Assembly: GCA_043228905.1 (NCBI GenBank)
Contig: JBHGNT010000081.1
Coordinates: 36,865 to 100,864 of the forward strand
Direction of reading: 5' to 3'
DNA length: 64,000 nt
Source: Azolla caroliniana
Lineage: Eukaryota; Polypodiophyta
The position numbers were made by a program, and so were the translations under genes. The notes beneath the pieces are model-generated. The model saw only the letters and a list, made by a program, of their open reading frames with translations. It ran no database searches and had not been told where the DNA came from. Shown here in pieces: positions 7,705 through 20,100 of this stretch; position 1 is the stretch's first letter; each line of letters opens with the position of its first letter.

Positions 7705-10700
7705 ATGGCGAACGACCTCGTGCTGGACACCGCGATCCGCGACTGGGTGCTGGTTCCTCTCTCCGTCGTCATGGTCCTGATCGGCGTCCTCCGCTACTTC
7801 GTGTCCAAGCTCATACGCTCCTCGTCCACGCCCGATCTCAAGTCGCTCAAAGAAGGGTAAGGGTAAACTCCACCCCCACCTCTGGGTTCTCCTTTCATGG
7901 CTTAATTCTGTTGATCCCTCCCTTGCAGGCAGATCGTCTTGCGAGCCAGATATCTCAGGGCTGCGGGTAACTTCATTCCAGCCAAATCATTCCGATCCCG
8001 TCGCACCTACTACAATAACGAGGTATGCTCCCAATAGTAAAAGAAAGATCGACATTGATTCAGGTTAGGTCCGTTTCTCCGAGGCAATGTGTTTAAATTT
8101 TGATCCATAAAAAACCATTTTTCCAAGCCCGACAAATTGAAAATCCCTATTGTTGCTGGTTTTTGGTCTAAAAACACTATCAACAGTAATATTGTATTTT
8201 TCTTGCTTATCCTATGTTAACTCATGTGGCATATATACATGTCTAGAACAAATGTATTAGCAAGCAAGTAAGAAATTGATGGATCCAGCAGCTAAAATTA
8301 CAAACTATAATTAGAGCTCAATGTTGTAAGCTAACTTATAAAAAATGTCGTTAGTCAAAATCGTGATCAATAAAAAAACCGATTTTCCAGGCCCCACAAA
8401 TTGAAAATCCCTCTTGTTACCGATTTTTGGTCTAAAAACACTATCAACAGTAATATGGCCTTTTTCTTGCTTATCCTATGTTACCTCATGTGGGATATAT
8501 ACATTTCTAGAACAAATGTATTAGCAAGCAAGCAAGCAAGAAATTGATTGAGCCAGCAGCTGCAATTACAAACTATAATTAGAGCTCAATGTTATAAGCA
8601 ATAAATTTCTAAATTATAAAAAATGTGCGACTGCAGTATGCTGCAGACTTGTAGATGTGTCTGCAGAGGTCCACCAGGATACATGGATGTTTTTGATAAA
8701 TTTGTGTCAGTAACCTTGGTTTAGCCTTGCAAGGATAATATGACAACCCTCTCACCTGTGAAAGGTGAAATTTAGGCTTGCAAATTTACGTGAACTTACT
8801 ATTCCTCTTGGATCTATGAAAACTTAGAATACTAGAATTGGCCAATCATTGTCAGCGGATAGAAAAAAGATGAATTTAAAGGTAATGCCCACCATTGCCC
8901 ATGGATGGAAAGAAGGTAAAACTTTATGGTAATATGCAGGGTCTCAAACACAGTTCACCAAAATGTACTTGTTGTTCTCATGATGTTTTTATGTGTAATA
9001 TGCTGACTAGACACAAGGGTATCTCATGATGTTTTTATGCATAATATGCTGATCTCGTGTTTTGGCATTATCTTCTTTCCAATGCAAATAAACTGGGTCT
9101 TCATACTGAATCCACATATGATAGCCTATGTCCCATAATTCTTGGTTGTGATCTTGAACAATTAAATCCATAGCTATTCTTTCCTTTTGTCTGTTTCGTG
9201 TTGGCATAGGCTGCACAATGCCTGATGCCTTTTCTATGTCAAATTTAGCTTTTTGGCAAGTTATGAATGTCCTTGTGGATGTTTCAACATATCATCACGA
9301 AAAAATCTCAACCAATTTCATTGTAGCCTCAATTTTGTGACTCCCTGTATGCGGCGGAACATGTATTTCTACCAATACTTTAGGCCTTAACTGCTTTGCG
9401 ACACATAGTTTTTCATGCATGATATGAAACCCATCTCTGAGATTATGCTGCTCATAATGCTGCACATAAGCTAGCTGATCATATATCTTTGTGAAATCAC
9501 CATCAGCAATTTCTGCTTCATGAATAATAAGAATCCCCTTTCTGATATTACACTGCATGTTCAGGTAGATAACATATCCTTGTAATCATCAACTTCAGGA
9601 AATTGCTCATTCATTTCATTGAGCTTATGATTGTAAGCAAAAGACATTGCCAACACTAGTGTCTGCTTGAAAATGCATGAATATCATTTTTTCCTTCTAC
9701 ATGCACAATTTGAAAATAGAACATGGACAAGGAATTTGTCCTCAGCATATGCTAATCAGAAAATTATGATTGTGTAAAGAATAATGTTAGCTTTGATCTA
9801 TTTTTACAATAAAATCATCTTCCAAGTTTATTGAAAGTTCCTTTTATGGTTCTAATCTACTTCTTTGTAGACGAGCTGTAAAAGTTTTAATATGGACATA
9901 TCTTGAAGACATGTCTTATCTTCTATATCAAGCTTGATATATTTCTACCTCTGAGCATGTCAAAGATATATCCATATTATGTAAATACATCTACTAGAAA
10001 TGCTTCATACTGTTTCTTAATTTTGGAAATGAGTAAACCTGCTTTGGTTTTGTATTGTAGTAGAAGTTATCATGCAGATCACAATCATGAAAAAGTTGGG
10101 CTCATTATTAGCCTCTCTCCATGATACCCCTTTTTTTAGTTCGAAACGTCGATCTTGGCGAAGTTACATGTGATGGATTCTTGTGCACAACTAATGATTG
10201 TGATCTTGTTTCTTCAGATGTTGATTCTATATATATTATTTTTGCACTTTTGTCTCAGGAAAATGGATTATTACATGTTCCAAAGGGACAAACTCAAAAT
10301 GTACAAGCTCAAATGTTTTCAGATCCAAATATGGCCATGGATATGATGAAGAAGAATTTATCCATGATTATTCCTCAGGTTTATATATTCCGTGATTGTT
10401 ACATTCATTATTAGGCAAGAGCCTCAGACTAATCATGGCTCTTGTTCCATGCAGACCCTCACTTTTGCATGGGTAAATTTTTTCTTCTCAGGCTTTGTGG
10501 CAGGTGAATGTAGATTGCATCTCGTTAGTCGGCTTAAATTTCTATCAATAATTTATCAGCTTTTGGGACCCATGTTGAGGATTGTTTCTTTACAGCAAAG
10601 ATTCCATTCCCTCTAACTCAAAGATTTAGGCCAATGTTACAAAATGGAATTGACTTGAGCTCTGTGGATGTCAGTTATGTTAGTAGCCGTTCATGGTATA

Positions 10701-11815
10701 CATAATCATCTTCTTCTTATTGCTCCAGAACTGCACTGCTAGATAGTATTGCCTGAAAGATGATTTCTGTCAAAATTATAATAGGTATTTCTTGAATCTA
10801 TTTGGACTTCGTGGGTTCTTCAGCTTGATCCTTGGAGAAGAAAATGGTATGAACGTGAACTTGTATGTTTAAGAAAGCTGTTTTCTGGTGTATCCAGTTA
10901 ACACCATTTTGTTGCAATTTTTGGCAGCAACGGATGATACACAGAGAATGATGCAAATGGGGGGCCAGATGGGTGGATTTGGTGTAGATTCTTCCAAGGT
11001 ATTTTGAATAATTCTTTGGATGTACTTAGAAGTTAGAATCAAGGAAAAGATAGCATCAGATTTTGATTTATTGCATTTGGCGTATTTTTATAATGATCAA
11101 CAGCTGGATGCCATTGATATTTCTAGGTCTGCTTGCAAAATTATCATGATGTTCTCCACTAGTTTTGTATAGATTCACCCATAATCATGATTGTATCAGA
11201 CAAATGAGTAATGCAAGGGATGAGTATAATAATGAATTACTGAGTTCAGCCATATTTAGAGAATTCAACAAGTTTAATTAAATCATGTTATAGATTTTCA
11301 TGGAGTTTGCAATTTCATTCCAAACATTTAATAATGTCAAGAGGATGTTTTTTCAATCTTCTGCTCTCTAATGCTCTGAAAATAATTTTGAATTTCAGAC
11401 TGTGTTTTACTGTATGTATTCCATTTCTGCTGCTCATTGAGTGTTCTTATTTTTTTTTCTTCCATCCTCAATTTGACATGTGATGTCTTGTATGTATAAT
11501 TTCTGCACTTCTGAGGTTTTAATTAATTGACAAAGAGATTCAATTGATAGATTTACTATCACTGCAAAATGCTGCCATTGCGATACCAGTTAATGCGGGG
11601 TGAAATTAAATGTACTTTTGTCTTTTTAAGTATGAGATGGTTCATCTTATTCATTCATAGATATTTCCTGGCATTGTTTTCTAAATTCAGATTTTTTGTC
11701 GGTTTAGACTCTCACAGCTGAAAAGGATGGCTTGGAATTGATCCAGCATGAATGGGCATTGCCCAAATTGGAGCAAGAGGCAGAGATTCTTTTAAGGCAG
11801 CTACTTTCAAGATGA
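7705..11815 (+). CDS. EMC3: ER membrane protein complex subunit 3
   Basis: Eight exons give a 251-residue protein: 7705-7856, 7929-8022, 10259-10378, 10455-10503, 10596-10695, 10785-10846, 10928-10998, 11708-11815. All introns are GT/AG and phases fit. The start [15 protein letters not shown] and the blocks [65 protein letters not shown] and [20 protein letters not shown] are those of EMC3 (TMEM111), a distant relative of the Oxa1/YidC/Get1 insertases. In the ER membrane the EMC inserts tail-anchored and multispanning proteins; EMC3 lines the insertion path. Three hydrophobic segments are visible (residues about 14-33, near the [13 protein letters not shown] block, and at [15 protein letters not shown]). 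Length matches the family (about 245-262). Intron 2 is large (2.2 kb) and holds repeats. The MULE ends about 180 bp upstream of the ATG. Confidence 0.95.
8099..8624. repeat. Tandem duplication in EMC3 intron 2
   Basis: A unit of about 263 bp starting GATC(C/A)ATAAAAAA-CC and containing CAAATTGAAAATCCC, GGTCTAAAAACACTATCAAC and TCTAGAACAAATGTATTAGC occurs twice in direct tandem (from 8099 and from 8362). The copies differ by a few percent by eye and by a short AAGC-repeat expansion. No coding content. Confidence 0.85.
9007..9558 (-). other. Two unrecognised antisense reading frames in EMC3 intron 2
   Basis: Minus-strand frames at 9295-9558 (87 codons, first in reading direction) and 9007-9216 (69 codons) have a balanced, protein-like composition without low complexity, unlike the surrounding intron. 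They could be pieces of one decayed gene or transposon inserted in the intron. I do not recognise a domain and see no catalytic motif. They may equally be chance frames. Confidence 0.25.
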
Positions 11816-14120
11816 TATCAGCAAAATGCAAATTGTGAAGTTCTTCTTTACTTGTCAAAAGAAGCACAACAGAGATGTACAAGCAATGGGGCTGAAGGAA
11901 GGCCCTTTTGTTTTGGATGTGGCTAAGTTTATAAATGAGGTGAATTGATTATGTAAACTCACTTGAATCAGCCATTGATGATGATTGACTTAGTGGTTGG
12001 ATTTATGAGTTTTTTCCCTCTTAATGCCCTTGTACTGGTATCTTAACAAGGTTTGATGAATATTAATTTTCAAACCTGGTTTTCATCTTCTATATCTAGG
12101 CTTGTGTAGGACGTGGCTAAGCTATAGCTAAGAGGAAATTTTCTATTTGTGTTATGTGAATATCTATATGCGACTGGGTAAACCTTGATTCAAGTCTCAC
12201 AATATGCAGATTGATGCAAATAATAGTATTTAGTTCTGTGATTCTTCGCGTAGTAGGTTTTTGTTCTGTGATTCTTCGTGTTGTCTTCGATTGCATTTAC
12301 AACAAACAGGCTAAGATCTACTATTGATACATGGTCTACTTGTTTGTATTCCATCTCTTTACCTGTGCTCACATTTTGTGCTACATCAAAGATTCATGCG
12401 TTTGTAATTTATATTTTGCATTAACAATTACTAGCATAAAGATGAAGGCAGTGCATTGCCATTTCCAAGCTTTCAGCTAAGGTTCTGTACGAATCTTTCA
12501 TCAATACCAAATTCTTTGTTGTGTTGCTTGTTGCCAAAATAAAGTATGTGTTTCTGTAACTTCCGGTAGAATACAATACCTTAATTTATTTGAGTACAAA
12601 TGTTTTATTGATCTTTGATTTTATTTTCATCTATCAACGTGCAGAATTATTTCATTGAAAAGGGTTATATGTTTTTATCAGCATAAAGAGATAGAGAGAA
12701 AGATATCTTTTAGTGTCTATGGAGGACACTGATTGTGATCTGTTGGTTAAGACCCAGCCTATATAGCAAGGATAAAAACAATTGGGTTCTCTCAATAGTA
12801 TGACCTAGTTATTATGGTGCAATAACCACCAAGTTTATGACTAGAAAGTGAGAGAGATGAATCCTTATAAAGGGAAGATGAATGGTGAGTGTGTTGCCAA
12901 AAGAAATGATATAATCATTGCTATGTTTTAGAAGAGAAGAGAAAATCTTGAAGTCTTTTCAATTTTGTGGGAATTTGACTACAATTGTTTATGGTCTAGA
13001 AGAGAAGAGGAAATCTTGAAGTGTTATGTGGGAATTGACTACAATTGTTTAGCAATGTGAGCATTGAAACAATGAGTGATAGGGGAATAAGAAATATCAT
13101 TGTGTAAAGAGTGTAAAGCAATGGATTATACAAAGTTGTAGATGAGAGGGTCAAGCAAATATGGAACAATATGGATTGGGAGTATGTCTTTGGGCCGAGA
13201 GATAATATGAACTTGGAATGTTGGCTATGATGAGTTGACTACACATGCATGCGGAACATGATTATATCAACATAAATCATTGATATAGATAAATATCAAC
13301 TTAAAGAATTGGTGAGCAATTGATTGGACAAAGGAATAGATAGCAATATAACTTAGATTGAGTGGGGGCAACAAAGCTCTAAAACAATGATTATTTTTTT
13401 ATTCCAGCTCAACCCAAAGGAAATAAACTACTGAGGAATGGAATAAGGATGATAATTGTCAAGAAAGTGAGAAAGTGGGAAGGGTTTATGATGTTCATGC
13501 ATACAGAAAATGCAAAATGCTTAAAAATCACCCTTCTTGATATTGGAGATTAATCAATTCTAACACCTAGGAAAGAGAAGTGCAGTTCATTTGATAATCT
13601 CGAGTATTCAAATTCTCATTCACTAGGCTTCGTCGACTATTTTTGCATGTTTCACCTCTCTCTAAAATATGTGAGAGGTGTGATGTGAGTGATAGTGGTG
13701 AAACATTTGTACATTGGGGAAGAGAGAATCTTATTAGCATGTTGAGGTTATCATTAAACTACAATATATTACATTACCTCTCTTTATAAGGGATAGATTT
13801 GGTCATAAATGCCAACATGTAAAATAATAACATAACATTGTAGTGTATATATAATGTAATTGACATTTAAGCAAAAATAAAAAGCTTAATAGCTCAATAA
13901 TTTGAACACTCAATTGTCAATCAAGCACTTTTGACATTGAACAAAAGCATATGTATGTAACCAAACAAACACCATCTCTTAAGAAGTTGATAAACTAATA
14001 ATATATTTTCTTTTTTCCCAATGTATTATGAATGGAAAATCACAAATGATTGCAATCTCAAGCTATAAATTTGAGGGAGGAATAGGTATACACAAGAGTG
14101 CACCTCTTGTAAGATGTAGG
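11816..14120. other. EMC3 3' region and AT-rich intergenic DNA
   Basis: Downstream of the EMC3 stop the sequence is AT-rich and without a credible gene. The only frame above 60 codons (12190-12372, minus) has no family resemblance. A short duplication, TAGAAGAGAAGAG(A/G)AAATCTTGAAGT, occurs near 12930 and 12996. Confidence 0.5.
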
Positions 14121-14125
14121 CATAT

Positions 14126-14398
14126 TAAAAAGTAACCCATTTATTTGGAATATGGAGGTACTAGGTACCTCTTTTCTTGAGAGATGAACTTGTTGAAGAG
14201 ATGGTAACTAGACATTAGAATTATTGGCTAATATAATGCCATTCCTACAAAAAGTCAAATTAAAAAGTAACCCATTCCATTTGGAATATGGAGGTACTAG
14301 GTACCTCTATTCTTGAGAGATGCACTTGTTGAAGAGATGGTAACTAGAAATTAGAATTATTGGCTAATATAATGTCATTCCTACAAAAAGTCAAATAA
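14126..14398. repeat. Tandem duplication, about 135 bp
   Basis: AAAAAGTAACCCATT...GGAATATGGAGGTACTAGGTACCTCT...TTGAAGAGATGGTAACTAGA...CCTACAAAAAGTCAAA is present twice in tandem (from about 14128 and about 14262) with few differences. Confidence 0.85.
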
Positions 14399-15074
14399 AA
14401 ATATGGGGACTCCATATAATAACATATCTTTCAAGCCCCAATGGGGTTGGCATTGTGTCTCTTGAGTGGCACGTCGATTCTTCCTAGTCAAAATAGTTTT
14501 TTTTCACTCATTGACTTCTTTTTGTGAGCATGAGGTTTTTCTTTGACCTATAAATTGCCCAAAATGTTGATATTTGTACTGGGCCCATTTCAAATGATTT
14601 CCATGTCCAAATAACTTGGGATGGGTTTTGTCAAATGGCACGATGGAAAAGCTTTCATGCCTGTACTCGGAAGGAGATAGGGCCTATATGTGATGTAAAC
14701 AAATTATCAAGAGAGGCTTGCCATCAACTTTGCTTTTCTAGGTGGAAATTGAAAATGTCTACTAGGATAAATTTCACGCGGGAAAAAAGTCAATAAATCA
14801 TTTCCATGCATTTGAAAAAAGGGGATACAAACAAGACAACATTTTTAGATGGATGTAGATGGAAAGCACTTGAACTTTTGGCCTCAAAGGGCACGTGCAT
14901 ATGTGAATGATAAGGGTGAGAAGAGAGAAAAGGGGTGCTTTGTGAGCACACATAGGTCATGTGTGTGTGTGTGGACGAGGGATGACAAGGGTTGTAAGTC
15001 AATGGATATCTATTTACATGGGAGAGCCATTTAGATCGGGATCTACATTGAGTTCCAGTCCCAACTCTATTGAC

Positions 15075-15079
<5 letters not shown>
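14399..15079. other. Intergenic stretch, no gene seen
   Basis: No recognised domain. The 166-codon minus-strand frame at 14790-15290 is open mainly because of the GA tract (it encodes a Ser-Leu run) and is rejected as a gene. Confidence 0.45.

Positions 15080-15123
<44 letters not shown>
15080..15123. repeat. (GA)n microsatellite
   Basis: About 22 uninterrupted GA dinucleotides. Confidence 0.95.
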
Positions 15124-15128
<5 letters not shown>

Positions 15129-15873
15129 CACTTGCTTCAATAATGGGGTTGGTTTGTATGTTAGGGGATTCTCTGATTCAATTTGCAAGTAGACATAGAG
15201 AGAAAGAGATAAAGATATATTAACGTCTTCTAAGGCCAAAAAGTGGCCCATGAGACAATTGGTGTACAACACAATGGGGTATTTATCCAATCATCAAAAA
15301 AAATAAAAATAGAACTTAAGCTAAAAGAGTTCTAGTATTGTACAAAACATGGTATGGTGTAACATATTCGATAAAGGAAATGGCTTTGTACTAAGCCTAG
15401 TTTCATTTCCATCCAAGCCCCTTGAAAATAAGTGGGAGGTCAAAGGGTTTCGGTGTGGGTGTGACCCGTGGTTCCGGTGTAGAGAGATAGCCCAACCATG
15501 GTGGCTTCTAGGCAGTGTAGCTCATGTTCCCTTATTTTCTTATTTGGTTCTACACCACGTCACGTTGCTTTGAAACCCGACATCCGAGGGTGTTTGGTTC
15601 TTCTTTGGTTTTCTGCTTCATCAAGGAAGAGATCGAGTGGTGAGGTGTGTCTACATTCGTCATCTCCCCTTGTCCCTGAAAAACTACAAAGTTGGTGAAT
15701 ATTAGAAACGTTATGGTAATATTTTGTAGCTTATTCTCTTTGAGTTGTTTTAGCTCTAGGATATATCTGCCACACACACGCACACACAAAATTATGGATC
15801 TATTTGGGAGAAATTACAAGATATACCATTGTTGCATGGATCTTTGCCATTGAAAACAAATGTTGCACCTTAG

Positions 15874-16194
15874 GTGGATTGGCGGTTACAAGTAACTACA
15901 AATATATTGTATCATCATGCAATGACATCATTGTCTTTGATATCTCCAAAAGCAGAAAAGACGTGGAATGTATGTAAGTTGAATGCAAGGTGTTGGAAAA
16001 TATTACACTATGGTTGCCATTCCCATTTGCCATTTCGTGCAAAGGTATTAATATGGAGAGTCATGATTGGTGGGCTCCCATTAGGTTCAACCTTAAAAGA
16101 GACGAGGACTAGGGTCAAGCACACTTTCTTTTTGCACCATATTGTTGGAGGACAATACACAATGACGAGATGGAGATATTGTTCGAATTTTTAA
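15874..16194 (+). pseudogene. LINE ORF2 C-terminal fragment
   Basis: A 106-codon frame contains LNARCWKILHYGCHSHLPF and AKVLIWRVMIGGLPLGSTLK, the pattern found just before the zinc-binding end (zf-RVT) of plant L1-type non-LTR retrotransposon reverse transcriptases. The frame ends before the cysteines. The region before and after is broken, and neither LINE end is clear. Motif similarity is from memory of the family; the fragment is too short for a subclass call. Confidence 0.55.
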
Positions 16195-16394
16195 AATATT
16201 GGGGACTATAACACAATTAGAATATCTGTAATGCTTTCATCTTTGATAATAGACATGGGGGGGAAAGCCTATATGAAGAAGTTGAAAGGTATTCTTATGT
16301 AGAATTTCTTGGATGTTAGAGCAAGTGGGGATCATTTCCTCAAATGCACATTCAAGTTTTCTAGTGGCGTTACAGGACATCCCTCTCCGTACAA

Positions 16395-16591
16395 CTAGGA
16401 TGGATAGGTAGAGGAGATTAAGAAGTGTTCGAACAAGTAGATTTTACATACAATTAATATAATTGTGTGCTTTTACCTGAGAGAGAGAGAGAGAGAGAGA
16501 GAGAGTAGCTAGGATGGATAGGTAGAGGAGATTAAGAAGTGTTCGAACAAGTGGATTTTACATACAATTAATATAATTGTGTGTTTTTACC

Positions 16592-16632
<41 letters not shown>

Positions 16633-16714
16633 CTAGGATGGATAGGTAGAGGAGATTAAGAAGTGTTGGAACAAGTGGATTTTACATACAATTAATATAA
16701 TTGTGTGCTTTTAC

Positions 16715-16767
<53 letters not shown>
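16395..16767. repeat. Three tandem copies of a 114-124-bp unit ending in (GA)n
   Basis: CTAGGATGGATAGGTAGAGG starts at 16395, 16509 and 16633. Each unit continues through TTTTACATACAATTAATATAATTGTGTG and TTTTACCTG and ends in a GA run whose length grows from copy to copy, the last being the longest. Confidence 0.9.
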
Positions 16768-16769
<2 letters not shown>

Positions 16770-17114
16770 ATTTCCCTCCTCTTCCCACCACAACATACAT
16801 TTCTACACAAATCATTCACTTTTTTGTTGAATCCCCAACAAATGCACATCTCCAAGTGTAGAGTTTGTTGTTCCTTTGGGTGGACTAAGTCTAAACGGTT
16901 CCGAGCCCAAGCCGAGACAAGCCCAAACCGAGACAAGCCTAGCCTAGCCTAGCCTAGCCGAACCTAAGCCCATCTTTCCATCGCCCCTGCTTCCGCGTCT
17001 GCTCCTCCTCTGCTGCTCCCGCCTCCGCCTCCTCCTCAGCCTCAGCCTCAGCCTCAGCCTCGTCTGCTTCTCTCTCTCTCTCTCTCTCTGCTCCGCTCTG
17101 CAGATCACACCAGT
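16768..17114. other. CBP60 upstream region and 5' UTR
   Basis: Contains a CCTAGCCTAGCCTAGCC run (16938-16960), a CTCAGC/CTCCTC pyrimidine stretch and a (TC)n tract (17069-17090) just before the start codon. CT-rich tracts are common in plant 5' UTRs. The minus-strand frame at 16954-17235 (Glu/Ala-rich) is the antisense of this tract and is not a gene. Confidence 0.5.
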
Positions 17115-20100
17115 ATGGGCACCAAGAGATCATTCCAAAAGGATGAATATGTTCGTGGACTAGTTTCCGAGTCTTCTTCTGCTGCTCCCGATCAATTAAT
17201 TGAGCAGAAGCGGCAGAAGCTCCCTGGCCTTGCAAGGTTTCAGATTCTACTTTCCTTTATTCTTTCGATCTACTAATGTAACCCGACTTGCTTTCCATGG
17301 ATGACTGGCTTTCTAACCATGGCTCAAGTGCTCAATTTCCCCATTTTGTAGTGCGGTCGTTGAAGCTGTGAAAATGGACAGTCTTCAAAAACTCTTCTCA
17401 ACCTTAGAACCGATTCTACGGAAAGTGGTGAGATGTTTTGAAATTAGCTGAGGATATAGAAAATTGTTAGGAAAATAAAAGTCTTTGACTAATTCTTGGT
17501 TTCCTAAGAGACGGCGAGGTTCTGTGAGGGGTTGAAATTCTTCCTCTAATTCACTGTGGGCTTCTTAACGAGGGAGGATGTGTCTCTTGGTCCTGTCTTT
17601 GTATCTGTTTGACGCCCTCTTAAAATATATTAAAATCAAGGTGCCTTTGTGACAATGTTTTGATTTTTACAAAAGATGTTTTTACCCTCAAGTTTTCTGC
17701 TGTAATCATCTGTAACTAACACATGTTCTTATTTAACGATTTCATCAAAACATTGGTTACTATGAAGAATGCATTGTTTGCTCGGATTTACATATGATTA
17801 TCACATGATTCTTTGGTTGTTTACATGTCATATCCTATATCCCGACTTCAAGTCCATTTCTTCTTACTCCTTTCAACTCGTACTTCCTCAATGTTATGTG
17901 TGCTTACGTGTGACATTGTCTACATTCATTCTAAACAGTAATTGTGGATAGATTTCTTCTCTAGTTTCATTTTTATGCATGCATTAACAAGTACAATTAC
18001 CAGAAAAGACAACACGTTTACATAATTCTGTCTCATTTTGCTGATTTAATAGGAATTTACTCAGAAGACAGACATATTGAGCTACTGATCATCTCGTTGT
18101 AATAATGTTTCGTAAAATATATTACATTATCTCATCACTAGGTTCGTCACTATAGGAAAATAAAAATCCATATTTGCTGAGTGTCCATTTATTGTGCAAA
18201 TGTTGCATAAGATACTACAGTGAGACATGCAAACAGTGAAGATTGATTCTAATGCATGTTGTTTATGGTACGAAGTTATGGGTTTCATTCAAAGTCTCTT
18301 TATGGTAATAAAGATATGTCAAGTTTTAAGATTTCTCTTCAAACCTTCTTCTTGACAATGGAAATGTATTTGCTGTAATTCTGGTGTTGTTAGGCTAGAG
18401 GTAGGTTCATAGTGACTACTTATAGCTCCTTATCCTTTCTCCCAAACACTTTTTTCTCTTCCACTTATTTTCACTCACTCACATGTGTAAATGATTCTAG
18501 TCTGGTAAATTTATTCCAGATTAGTGTAGTCCTATAGAGGGGAATATATTTTGTATATATAGTATGTTAGCAAATCAATTTGTTTTTCTGTCTTCATTAA
18601 AGCGTCAAGGCAGACAGACTTACTGAGGATGCAACTATGTTTGTTGTCCAAAAGCTAGGAAGATTACCTTCCAAGCAATACATGTGAGTTTGTATTGCAC
18701 GATATACACTTGCTGGAGATGTGATCCAAATTCATTATGTGGGATGAGTGCTTTATAATGATTGTTGGTCTTAGGGGTCAAGTTGCCCAACAGTCAGGTT
18801 GGCCAAGTGGTCTAAGGCGCCAGACTCAAGTTCTGGTTCTCGAAAGGGAGAGTGGATTCGAGTTCCACTCCTGACCAGTTCCTGAATCCATACTCCTGTC
18901 CTCAAGAAATATCTCCAGCAAGTGTATATCATGTATTGCACGATATACACTTGCTGGAGATGTGATCCATATTCATTATCTGGGATGAGTGCTTTATAAT
19001 GATTGTTGGTCTTATGGGTCAAGGTGCCCAACAGTCAGGTTGGCTGAGTGGTCTAAGGCGCCAGACTCAAGTTCTGATTCTCGAAAGGGAGTGTGTATTC
19101 GAGTCCCACTCCTGACCAGTTCCCTAATCCATACTCCCGTCCTCAAGAAATATCTCTAGCAAGTGTATATCGTGTATTGCAGGATATACACTTGTTGGAG
19201 ATGTGATCCAAGTTCATTATTTGGGAAGAGTGCTTTATAATGATGTTGGTCTTATGGGTCAAGTTGCCCAACGGTCAGGTTGGCCGAGTGGTCTAAAGCG
19301 CCAAACTCAAGTTTTGGTTCTCGAAAGGGAGCGTGGGTTCGAGTCCCACTTTGGACCAGTTCCCGAATCCATACTCTTGTCCTCAAGAAATATTTTTTTG
19401 ACACGTTTGTGACATCGGTTCTTCTCTATGGGGTGGAAATATGGGGCGGTAGCATCCTTAAATCTACGTGGAAAGAGTTTGAAAATGTCCAAAAACATTT
19501 TCTTACAAAGTTTCTACAAGTTAAGAAACAAATGCCTTACACCCTCCTCCTTGAGACGGGATCGCTTCCCATTGAGATCATGACCATGGAAAGAGTTGTT
19601 GAATACATGCTTAAGGTTCAAAAAAGTCCCTCATGTTGACTTCCTAGAATTGCATGGGAAGCAAGCAAAAAGATCCAAAAAACGCATAAAAGCAAAATTT
19701 TGTGTTCCGGTTGGATGGAAGATATAGAAAAATGGTTTGGTAGATGGGATGCAAGACACTTGCTTCATGATGCATCACTATATTCCTCAGTAAATGAGGC
19801 CTTTTTGCAACGCCAATGTATCATGACATGGAACAAATCTGGAGGCTCACACTTCACCGTACACATTGATATATGTTAGAGTCCATCTCGTTATCTGCCA
19901 TTCGAACCATTGCTCCATGCGACTTAGCTCACATGCATTGCGATGTGAGATGGGGCGTTGGGGCACAAGTGATGAGAGTGGCCAACTATGCAGACTTTGC
20001 CCTAAACAAGTTCGAGAGTCTGAGTATCACACTTTGATACAATGCTTTGCCTTTGATCATATTTGACCATGCTTTCCACATCTTTTCGACCGAGCCCAAT

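Larger units (their letters stand above)
18691..19390. repeat. Three tandem 240-bp units with inverted ends, each carrying a tRNA-Leu-like sequence
   Basis: Units begin at 18701, 18942 and 19183 (period 241 and 240 bp). Each starts GATATACACTTG(C/T)TGGAGAT and ends with its inverse, ATCTC(C/T)AGCAAGTGTATATC, and units are separated by TGTATTGCA(C/G). At the first junction the two 20-base arms (18911-18930 and 18942-18961) are a perfect inverted repeat around an 11-base loop. The third unit loses its right arm at the LINE junction near 19390. The design looks like a small TIR element, duplicated in tandem. Confidence 0.85.

Noticed and set aside
14790-15290. 166-codon minus-strand ORF
   Set aside because: It is open because of a GA dinucleotide run (Ser-Leu repeats) and has no family resemblance.
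16954-17235. 93-codon Glu/Ala-rich minus-strand ORF
   Set aside because: Antisense of the CT-rich CBP60 5' UTR and first exon.
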